Position numbers and translations under genes: made by a program. Below are positions 20,084 to 27,922 of a stretch of DNA of 64,000 nucleotides, piece after piece (positions within the stretch are counted from its first letter, which is position 1; each line of letters begins with the position of its first letter). This DNA comes from Candidatus Nitricoxidireducens bremensis (GTDB lineage: Bacteria > Pseudomonadota > Gammaproteobacteria > Burkholderiales > Rhodocyclaceae). The notes beneath the pieces were generated by a model, which did not search any database, had not been told where the DNA came from, and was given only the letters and a program-made list of their open reading frames with translations. The stretch lies in contig JAOTRT010000002.1 in NCBI GenBank assembly GCA_030247725.1, forward strand, positions 310,001 through 374,000, given 5' to 3'.

Positions 20084-21886
20084 GTGATCCCCGAGTCCTT
20101 CATCCAGGAACTGCTGGGCCGCGTCGACATCGTCGATGTGGTCGAGCGCTACATCTCCCTGCGCAAGGCCGGCGCCAATTACTCGGCCTGCTGCCCCTTC
20201 CACTCCGAGAAGACGCCGTCCTTCACCGTCAGCCCCTCCAAGCAGTTCTACCACTGCTTCGGCTGCGGCGCCCACGGCAGCGCCATCGGCTTCGTCATGC
20301 AGTACGCCGGCCTGGGCTTCATCGATGCCGTGGAGGAACTGGCCCGCAACGCCGGCATGCAGGTGCCCCAGGTTTCCGACCGCATCCACTCCGACCGCGC
20401 CAAGAAGGCTCCCCTGACGGAACTCATGGCCCGGGCCGCCCGTTTCTACAAGGACCAGCTCAAGGCCTCCCCCAAGGCCATCGACTACCTGAAGGGCCGC
20501 GGCCTCACCGGCGAGGTGGCCGCCCGCTTCGGCCTCGGCTATGCACCGGACGAATGGCAGGGCCTGCAGCAGATATTCCCCGATTACGCCGATCCGGCCC
20601 TGCTGGAATGCGGCCTGGTGATCGAGAACGACCAGGGCCGTCGCTACGACCGTTTCCGCGACCGCGTCATGTTCCCCATCCTGGATCAGCGGGGCAACGT
20701 CATCGGCTTCGGCGGACGCTTCATCGGCGACCACAAGGCCGCCCAGGCGGAAAACGCCGCCGCCGGCCCCAAGTACCTGAACTCGCCGGAAACGCCGCTG
20801 TTCGAGAAGGGCCGCGAGCTCTACGGCCTCACCCAGGCACGCCAGGGCATCCGCGACGGGGATCAGGTCATCGTCGTCGAAGGCTACATGGACGTGGTGG
20901 CCCTGGCTCAGCACGGCGTCACGAATGCCGTCGCCACCCTGGGCACGGCCTGCACGCCCCACCATGTGCACAAGCTGCTGCGGCAGGCATCGAAGGTCGT
21001 GTTCTGCTTCGACGGCGACGCCGCCGGCCGCAAGGCCGCCTGGCGCGCCCTGGAAGCCAGCCTGGAACAGCTGACGGACGACCGTTCCGTCGGTTTCCTC
21101 TTCCTGCCGCCCGAGCACGACCCGGACAGTTTCGTCCGGGCGGAAGGCGCGGACAGCTTCCGCCAGCTCGCAGCCCACCCGACGACGCTGACCGAATTCC
21201 TGCTGCGGGAACTCAAGTCCCATACCGACCTAGCCTCCGCCGAAGGGCGCGCCCGCCTCGTCCATGAGGCCAAGCCCTTCCTGCAGAAGCTCGCCGCACC
21301 CATCCTGCGGGTTCAGCTGTCCAAGGCCCTTGCCGAGGCCGCCGCCCTTACCCAGGCGGAAGTGGAAGCCCAGTGCGGCATCAAGCCCCTTGCCCGCGGA
21401 CGCGCTCCGACGGCACGCTCGCCGCGCAACCGCACCGTGGAACGTTCCCTCGAATACGCCCTGCTGGAACCCGTGCTGCAGAAGCCGGTGCGGGCCGCCC
21501 GCATCCCCCTCGACCGGCTCTCCGCCGAAACCCGGGAAGGCGCCCTGCTCCATGCCATCGCCAACGCCGTGGATCATGGCGAGCTGCCGGCCGGCGGCAT
21601 CGGCATGCTCATCGAATTTTTCCGCGGCACGCCCCACGAAGCCCTCATCTCCACGCTTGCCGCCACCCTCTTCGAGGAGGATTCGGATGCCGGCGAACTG
21701 GAAGCCGTCTTCATCGACGCCGTCGAGCGCCTCAAGGCCAAGGACCTGACCAAGGAGATCGCCGCCCTGGGCGCCGCCCTGGGCGAAAAGGCCCGCCTCG
21801 GCACCATCACCGAGGACGAACTGAAGCAGCTGCGCGAACTCCATGCCCGCAAAGCCAAAGCACAAAAAACCCCGGCAGCGGACTGA
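20084..21886 (+). CDS. dnaG: DNA primase
   Basis: 600 residues from a GTG at 20084, seven bases after the yqeY stop. The CHC2 zinc finger ([12 protein letters not shown], then [11 protein letters not shown]) is at about 40-65. The catalytic RNA-polymerase/Toprim domain shows [11 protein letters not shown] and [11 protein letters not shown] at about 265-315. The C-terminal DnaB-interacting part (about 450-600) is present. DnaG makes the RNA primers for replication. It is the third gene of the rpsU operon. Confidence 0.97.
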   Translation: MIPESFIQELLGRVDIVDVVERYISLRKAGANYSACCPFHSEKTPSFTVSPSKQFYHCFGCGAHGSAIGFVMQYAGLGFIDAVEELARNAGMQVPQVSDRIHSDRAKKAPLTELMARAARFYKDQLKASPKAIDYLKGRGLTGEVAARFGLGYAPDEWQGLQQIFPDYADPALLECGLVIENDQGRRYDRFRDRVMFPILDQRGNVIGFGGRFIGDHKAAQAENAAAGPKYLNSPETPLFEKGRELYGLTQARQGIRDGDQVIVVEGYMDVVALAQHGVTNAVATLGTACTPHHVHKLLRQASKVVFCFDGDAAGRKAAWRALEASLEQLTDDRSVGFLFLPPEHDPDSFVRAEGADSFRQLAAHPTTLTEFLLRELKSHTDLASAEGRARLVHEAKPFLQKLAAPILRVQLSKALAEAAALTQAEVEAQCGIKPLARGRAPTARSPRNRTVERSLEYALLEPVLQKPVRAARIPLDRLSAETREGALLHAIANAVDHGELPAGGIGMLIEFFRGTPHEALISTLAATLFEEDSDAGELEAVFIDAVERLKAKDLTKEIAALGAALGEKARLGTITEDELKQLRELHARKAKAQKTPAAD

Positions 21887-21894
21887 TTTTCCAA

Positions 21895-21900
21895 TATAAT
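21895..21900 (+). promoter_or_regulatory. Possible -10 element of an rpoD promoter
   Basis: A perfect TATAAT lies 72 bp before the rpoD start, in the short AT-richer gap after dnaG. No good -35 hexamer is seen at 16-18 bp, so the promoter is only tentative. Confidence 0.35.
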
Positions 21901-21972
21901 GTATGGTTTTCCCGACTTTCGCCGGCCGGGTGTCGCACCTTTTCTGATATCCGCCTGATTCCGAGGAACGTC

Positions 21973-24171
<2,199 letters not shown>

Positions 24172-24244
24172 GCCCCGAATTCAGGGCGTGCCTGACGCGA
24201 AGACGAGCCGATGACAGTGCGAGAGCACGGCAAGGCGAAGTCGA

Positions 24245-24286
24245 CGGCCTGTAGCTCAGTCGGTTAGAGCAGAGGACTCATAATCC
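24245..24286 (+). pseudogene. 5' half of a disrupted CAU-anticodon tRNA
   Basis: From 24245 the sequence reads as acceptor 5' strand, TA, D-arm (GCTCAGTCGGTTAGAGC), anticodon 5' stem GAGGA and loop CTCATAA with anticodon CAT, then TCC; it then leaves the tRNA pattern. The matching 3' half is at 27118-27162, where CCTTTGG, the T-arm and CCA follow. The acceptor strands CGGCCTG and CGGGCCC pair except at position 1, where C faces C. The gene is a Met or Ile2 type tRNA and cannot be made as a normal tRNA from here. Confidence 0.75.
24277..24286 (+). repeat. 10-bp direct repeat CTCATAATCC, left copy
   Basis: CTCATAATCC covers the anticodon loop and part of the stem of the tRNA 5' half. The same ten bases occur at 27118-27127 at the other end of the island. 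This suggests a target duplication or a recombination core (att-like). Confidence 0.65.
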
Positions 24287-24425
24287 CCCTAACCGCCGGA
24301 AGCCTTGCAGGATGGTGGTTTAGAGTAAGCGGCGAGTCCCCATAACCGGGGGTTCACCGAAGCAGCAAACCCGGAAACCGAACCTGTGTCGGTGGTCGGG
24401 GTGAAGAAGTAGTTGCAGTATCAGT
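24287..24425 (+). ncRNA. Structured RNA candidate of unknown class
   Basis: The stretch between the tRNA 5' half and the intact tRNA has no open frame but folds well. AACCGCC (24291-24297) pairs with GGTGGTT (24314-24320) around GGAAG and an inner CCT-TGC-AGG hairpin. CCCC (24338-24341) pairs with GGGG (24348-24351). CACCGA (24355-24360) pairs with TCGGTG (24389-24394). Arrangement at the left end of a mobile element recalls HEARO/omega-type RNAs, but no IscB-like gene is present and I cannot confirm the class. Transcription would come from the tRNA promoter. Confidence 0.4.
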
Positions 24426-24718
24426 GGCCCTCTAGCTCATGCTTGGTTAGAGCAGCGGACTCATAGCGTTATGTTGTGCCATACGTTTGGAAACTACGTA
24501 TGGGATGGTGTCAAAGTCGGTGAAACCTAAACTCCGCAAGGGGCAAGGCAATGCCGAGCCAAGCTTCGATACGAAAGTGTCGTTGAAGGTGTAGAGACTT
24601 GACGGCACCCACCTAAGATAGCGCAAGCTGTTACGGTGAAGGCAAAGTCCAGGGAGACGGGAAACCGTCACAAACCAGAATCCGTTGGTGCTGGGTTCGA
24701 CTCCCAGGGGGGCCACCA
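24426..24718 (+). tRNA. tRNA-Ile(CAU) interrupted by a group I intron
   Basis: Exons 24426-24464 and 24679-24718 join to a 79-base tRNA with encoded CCA. Acceptor GGCCCTC pairs with GGGGGCC, D-arm GCTC/GAGC, anticodon stem GCGGA/TCCGT with loop CTCATAA, and T-arm CTGGG/CCCAG are all intact. The anticodon CAT is at 24462-24464. The intron sits directly after the anticodon. By similarity to the Azoarcus tRNA the isoleucine type (lysidine-modified by TilS) is more likely than elongator Met. It lies inside the island that splits the other CAU tRNA. Confidence 0.9.
24465..24678 (+). ncRNA. Self-splicing group I intron in tRNA-Ile
   Basis: 214 bases. The 5' exon ends in T and the intron ends in G (24678), as group I splicing requires. 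Long stretches match the well-known Azoarcus tRNA-Ile ribozyme: GGGATGGTGTCAAA, CGGTGAAACCTAA, TGCCGAGCCAAGCTTCG, GAAGGTGTAGAGACTTGACG (P7 core), GGCACCCACCTAAG and AGTCCAGGGAG. GTG near 24475 can serve as the internal guide for the exon CAT. P5, P6 and P8 loops differ in length and sequence, with stems kept. There is no endonuclease gene within it. Confidence 0.93.
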
Positions 24719-24820
24719 ATCTTCCCCTAAAAGCCCGAGTAGCGACTGGCAGCTACCCTAGGGTAGACTTTCGATTACCTAGCTGGAGCTATTCAACCCC
24801 ACTGATACCGAACAGGTCTT

Positions 24821-25318
24821 ATGCCTATTCCACTCGTGCCCTTGATTTCTGCATTTGCTGCTGGCGGCCATTTGGTCCCACATGCTGCTGGCGGTTTAAT
24901 CGTTTCGATGGCAAGTACAGGCTACGTCGCTGGAACGTACTTGAGTACAGGTGCAATCGTTTCGCTGGTAACGGCAGCAAGCGCAGTTCTAGGTGCGGGG
25001 GTGCTATCGGTCACAGGCTTTGCTTCAGCCATCATCGGTAGTGCCGGGATATTTGGCACAACGATAGGCGCATCAGGACTAACGGGGTTCCTAATGTCTG
25101 CTGGCATATTGCCGTCTACTCCCATCCTCATCCCAATAGTAGCCGGCGGCGCTATCGCTGGAGGAATTTACCTTTCGTTCCAGCTCTTGAGACTTCGGCG
25201 CAAGCTCGACTCCGCAAAGGATGGAACTGAGGTTAAATTCACGGAGAATGAGGCACGCATAATCGAAGCTGTCATCACATGGCTCTCCAGGAGAAATCCC
25301 CCTTCTGAGTCGGTCTGA
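24821..25318 (+). CDS. Hypothetical Gly/Ala-rich membrane protein
   Basis: 165 residues. Three to four long hydrophobic stretches rich in Gly, Ala, Ser and Thr fill residues 1-125, then come a basic segment LLRLRRKLDS and a charged C-terminal helix (about 140-160). The glycine-zipper character suggests self-association in membranes, as in some toxins or small channel proteins. No family is recognised. Codon use is less GC-biased than in the flanking genes. It converges on the XRE gene with no base between the two stop codons. Confidence 0.6.
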   Translation: MPIPLVPLISAFAAGGHLVPHAAGGLIVSMASTGYVAGTYLSTGAIVSLVTAASAVLGAGVLSVTGFASAIIGSAGIFGTTIGASGLTGFLMSAGILPSTPILIPIVAGGAIAGGIYLSFQLLRLRRKLDSAKDGTEVKFTENEARIIEAVITWLSRRNPPSESV

Positions 25319-25618
25319 TTAGCAACGGCCTTGCCCTTTGGCGCGTGCTTTATGCTTCCGTTGTGCTGGCATCTGTTCCCGCACCCTGTCGAATAGCTCG
25401 AACACGGACAGGCCAAGGCCATTGGCAATGACCTCGATGGCATTGATCGTGGGATTCGCCCTCCCCAGCTCTACTCGGCTCAGATACGTCTGGTAGAAGC
25501 CGCACTTCTCCCCGAACACGACTTGACTCATCCCGGCTTCTTGCCGTAGGGAGCGTATGCAACTGCCAAGCTGCTGTTGGAGGGTGGAGTGCGGCGGGCG
25601 CCGCACAGTTATTGACAC
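25319..25618 (-). CDS. XRE-family transcriptional regulator
   Basis: 99 residues from a GTG at 25618. LQQQLGSCIRSLRQEAGMSQ, VFGEKCGFYQTYLSRVELGR and NPTINAIEVIANGLGLSV make a complete Cro/C1-type helix-turn-helix (about 13-72); a basic tail follows (QRKHKARAKGQ). A 7-bp hairpin, GTGCGGC/GCCGCAC at 25589-25606, overlaps codons 5-10. It may regulate itself or the genes of the island. It is not paired with the RES toxin, which has its own antitoxin. Confidence 0.8.
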   Translation of the reverse strand: MSITVRRPPHSTLQQQLGSCIRSLRQEAGMSQVVFGEKCGFYQTYLSRVELGRANPTINAIEVIANGLGLSVFELFDRVREQMPAQRKHKARAKGQGRC

Positions 25619-25734
25619 GAGTCCAAGGTCAAGGGGCCGGACCGGGCGCTACCCGCCCGCCACCTGAGCGCCAAACGTGATCGAATTACCCTGGCATTGA
25701 GCGCCTGGAAATTGCCGCCGGCCCTGAAACGACC

Positions 25735-26466
25735 CTAGAACCGGAAACTAAACGACTCCCCGTCGAGCACCCGTTGCCAGACGGTGAGGTCGGGCGGTTC
25801 GAGGTACAAGCTCCACGACTGTTGCCGGGTCTCGTCGTAGGGCTCGGACACAGCCCTGAATGGCTCCGGCGACAAGAGCGCCAGGCAGAGGCCGCCGGGG
25901 TTTCGCACCGAGGCGTAGCGGATGACGGCCACATTCACAGCCCGTGCATTCTCCGCTAGGGCCTGCGTCGCTCGATAGTCGGTCGGATCAGTCCAGAGCA
26001 CCCGGTCTTTCACCAGGGGCGCCTTCGTAAGATCGATGGCAGCGTCCGTCGCGGCGTGAAACTCGAATAGCGTCACAGGAACTACCGCCGGGTGCCTCGA
26101 TAATCCCTCGCTGTCCATCCACAACCGGAGGCGCCAATAACCGGATTCTGCGCATGAGGTCTGCCGATCCTCTGCACCATAGAAGACGCCCGGGTCAGTG
26201 CGGCGCCGGAAGCGCGATCCCGCCGGCTGCGGCGGCCAATAGCGAAAAGGCGTCGCCAGCAGCCAATGCAGACCTTTCGCGTTGTCTGGCAATACCGGCT
26301 TGGCCTCCTCCAGGATGCTTTCCAGCAACGCCTGGTCGTCGACGTTTCCGTGGACGAGGGCTATGGTGGCGTTCTTGTGCTGCGCTTCGACAGCACGCCA
26401 TCCGCTCCCCGCCCAAGGGCGGGCCTCAGACGCGAGCGCGGTGGGCGTCCAGGTACTCGCAGGCAT
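25735..26466 (-). CDS. RES-domain toxin
   Basis: 243 residues. WRAVEAQHKNAT near the N-terminus, PAGSRFRRRTDPGVFYGAED with the conserved Arg, and TSCAESGYWR with Glu and Ser follow the RES signature; the C-terminal NPGGLCLALLSPEPF segment also fits. RES toxins are ADP-ribosyltransferase-like; known members degrade NAD or modify a metabolic enzyme. The ATG at 26466 lies inside the antitoxin gene, giving a 41-base overlap and translational coupling. All key residues seem present, so it is probably active. Confidence 0.85.
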   Translation of the reverse strand: MPASTWTPTALASEARPWAGSGWRAVEAQHKNATIALVHGNVDDQALLESILEEAKPVLPDNAKGLHWLLATPFRYWPPQPAGSRFRRRTDPGVFYGAEDRQTSCAESGYWRLRLWMDSEGLSRHPAVVPVTLFEFHAATDAAIDLTKAPLVKDRVLWTDPTDYRATQALAENARAVNVAVIRYASVRNPGGLCLALLSPEPFRAVSEPYDETRQQSWSLYLEPPDLTVWQRVLDGESFSFRF

Positions 26467-26812
26467 GCAGAAGGCCGTCGACCCGTTTGATGGCCGTGAG
26501 CGGCACTTGGTCAGCGAAGGCGCGGTTGGGTGTCTTCAACCAGGCGCGCGCTAGCTCGTCGTTCCCCCCGACGACAGACGACAGGGAACGGTAGAGCCGC
26601 ACGAAGTGGGCGGCAAGCTCCCATTCCTTGGTGCCTTCGTGGATAAAGGCCTTGCCGTTGAGCAACCTCGATGCCGTGGGCTGGCTGGTACCAATTACGC
26701 CCCAGATGTCTGTCGACCCTAGATCGAGTCGCCGGGATGCCTCTACGACCGCTTGGGTCAGAACCCTCTGCCTGTCAGAAGCCGGTGCAACTGCGGATGC
26801 AGCGTTTGTCAT
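26426..26812 (-). CDS. Xre/MbcA/ParS-type antitoxin of the RES pair
   Basis: 128 residues from the ATG at 26812, with an AGGAG site before it; the frame continues upstream without family features. The N-terminal half carries a helix-turn-helix (TQAVVEASRRLDLGSTDIWG, TSQPTASRLLNG). The C-terminal half is the DUF2384 toxin-binding domain, with FVRLYRSLSSVVGGNDELARAWLKTPN. Antitoxin before toxin with overlap is the normal order. It should neutralise the RES enzyme and repress the operon. Confidence 0.87.
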   Translation of the reverse strand: MTNAASAVAPASDRQRVLTQAVVEASRRLDLGSTDIWGVIGTSQPTASRLLNGKAFIHEGTKEWELAAHFVRLYRSLSSVVGGNDELARAWLKTPNRAFADQVPLTAIKRVDGLLHACEYLDAHRARV

Positions 26813-26841
26813 GGCCTCACTCCTCTCCCGATACAATTCGC

Positions 26842-26853
26842 ATTCTAGTGAAT
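26842..26853 (-). promoter_or_regulatory. Promoter/operator of the RES-Xre operon
   Basis: On the minus strand ATTCACTAGAAT is an imperfect palindrome (ATTC/GAAT) that contains TAGAAT as a likely -10 element, 30 bp before the antitoxin start. Overlap of promoter and palindrome fits autoregulation by the antitoxin. No convincing -35 is seen. Confidence 0.35.
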
Positions 26854-26921
26854 AGATCGGCAAAATAACCGCTAAATTGAATAGAATTTTTGTAACTGCT
26901 CGGGTTATCCGATCTATGCCG

Positions 26922-26957
26922 GGCTTTGAAAGGAATCGGGCGTTTTCTTTCAAAGCC
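26922..26957. repeat. 11-bp inverted repeat upstream of the antitoxin
   Basis: GGCTTTGAAAG (26922-26932) and CTTTCAAAGCC (26947-26957) are perfect complements with a 14-base loop. The region (26813-27117) has no gene. The hairpin lies on the island side of the right tRNA half and may be part of the island end. Confidence 0.5.
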
Positions 26958-27002
26958 TCGATGAGTTTGAAAATTCTTCGCTGCCGACCGGTGCCGGATG
27001 GG

Positions 27003-27074
27003 CTTCTACAACTTGAGAGCACCCCTAGCAGGCATGCGGTTTTCCAAGGGGTTGTAGAATAGCGGTTGTAGAAG
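27003..27074. repeat. GTTGTAGAA repeats near the right end of the island
   Basis: CTTCTACAAC (27003-27012) is inverted relative to GTTGTAGAAT (27051-27060) and GTTGTAGAAG (27065-27074). The last two are in tandem with a 14-bp period. Spaced repeats just inside an insertion end resemble recombinase arm sites; the role is inferred. Confidence 0.4.
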
Positions 27075-27117
27075 AGGTTTCCGCTATGCCGTTGATCCTC
27101 TGGACTTCCGGCCAAGC

Positions 27118-27162
27118 CTCATAATCCTTTGGTCGTGGGTTCGAGTCCCACCGGGCCCACCA
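27118..27162 (+). pseudogene. 3' half of the disrupted CAU-anticodon tRNA
   Basis: It begins in the anticodon loop (CTCATAATCC, CAT at 27120-27122) and continues with the 3' anticodon stem, variable loop, T-arm GTGGG-TTCGAGT-CCCAC, acceptor strand CGGGCCC, A and CCA. No D-arm or acceptor 5' strand precedes it; the partner half is at 24245-24286. The first ten bases repeat the left junction. Confidence 0.75.
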
Positions 27163-27328
27163 ACAACTTCAGAGACTTGTGAGTCGCCCTCAGGTGACTC
27201 GGTCTTGCGCGTGACGGAAAAGCGACGTTTTCGATTCACCTTCCATGCTGCCCGATCTGCCTCCCGCACCGCCCGCCGACATGGACATGCCGCTGGTCAT
27301 GACCACGGAACTCAGGAGAAACAGCCTG

Positions 27329-27757
27329 ATGACGGGCAACCGAGTACCGCCCAACCTGCAGTGCTTCGTCCAGGAGGCCGACCGCCACAGCATCGACCCC
27401 CTCGTGCTGCTTGCGGTGATGAAGACCGAAGGCGGCCGGCCCGGCGAGGTCGCCCTCAACCGCAACGGCACCCTCGATCTCGGGCCCATGAGCGTGAACA
27501 CCGTCTGGCTGCCGGCCCTGGCTCGGCGTTACAGGCTCTCCGAACACGAACTCAAGCAGCGCCTGGCCCTGGACGGCTGCGCCAATGTAGCAGCGGCGGC
27601 CTGGATTCTCGGCCGCAAGATCGCCGAGACCGGCGATGTCTGGGAGGGGGTGGCCCGCTACCACTCCGGTAATCCCTCGAAACAAGGCCCCTATCTCAAG
27701 CGGGTGTATGCCAATTTCAGCCGCATCGTCGCGCGCTTCTCCGAACTGGTGCGCTAG
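27329..27757 (+). CDS. Lytic transglycosylase-like protein
   Basis: 142 residues from the ATG at 27329, which has an AGGAG site; a longer frame from 27245 lacks one. CFVQEADRHSIDPLVLLAVMKTEGG carries the catalytic Glu of SLT-type transglycosylases, followed by DLGPMSVNTVW, CANVAAAAWILGRKI and GVARYHSGNPS, in the order seen in IagB/VirB1-type enzymes. These cut peptidoglycan. No signal peptide is evident in either version, which is odd for such an enzyme. It lies right after the tRNA 3' half and ends in a terminator. Confidence 0.8.
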   Translation: MTGNRVPPNLQCFVQEADRHSIDPLVLLAVMKTEGGRPGEVALNRNGTLDLGPMSVNTVWLPALARRYRLSEHELKQRLALDGCANVAAAAWILGRKIAETGDVWEGVARYHSGNPSKQGPYLKRVYANFSRIVARFSELVR

Positions 27758-27784
27758 CGGATAGGCCCCTGAGCTTTCGATGAA

Positions 27785-27802
27785 AGCCGCCAAAGTGCGG
27801 CT
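27785..27802 (+). terminator. Terminator after the transglycosylase gene
   Basis: AGCCGC (27785-27790), a CAAAGT loop and GCGGCT (27797-27802) form a stem followed by TCTTGATTT. It starts 28 bp after the stop codon and looks like a factor-independent terminator. Confidence 0.55.
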
Positions 27803-27922
27803 TCTTGATTTCGATCGTTCTCAATTCACATGCCGATGCAGTACATTTAGCCCCTCGCGGCGGAGATCGCGCAAGGATTATCGGACGTCGGCGGAGCACT
27901 GCAGGCGCCAGGAGGAGGGGAC

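Larger units (their letters stand above)
24287..27117. mobile_element. Genomic island inserted into a tRNA anticodon loop
   Basis: About 2.83 kb separates two halves of one tRNA gene, with CTCATAATCC at both ends. Cargo: a structured RNA candidate, a complete tRNA-Ile(CAU) with group I intron, a small membrane protein, an XRE regulator, and a RES-Xre toxin-antitoxin pair. Parts of it (24720-25320, 26820-27060) are clearly richer in A+T than the neighbours, which supports transfer. No integrase or transposase gene is seen, so the element is either a remnant or was moved by a recombinase encoded elsewhere. Confidence 0.65.

Noticed and set aside
24287..24425. Second group I or group II intron in the broken tRNA
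   Set aside because: No P7-type core, no domain V, and the insertion is after AATCC rather than directly after the anticodon; no 3' exon follows.
24245..27162. A single giant intron-containing tRNA gene
   Set aside because: The segment contains another full tRNA and protein genes on both strands, and duplicates ten bases of the tRNA, which introns do not do.
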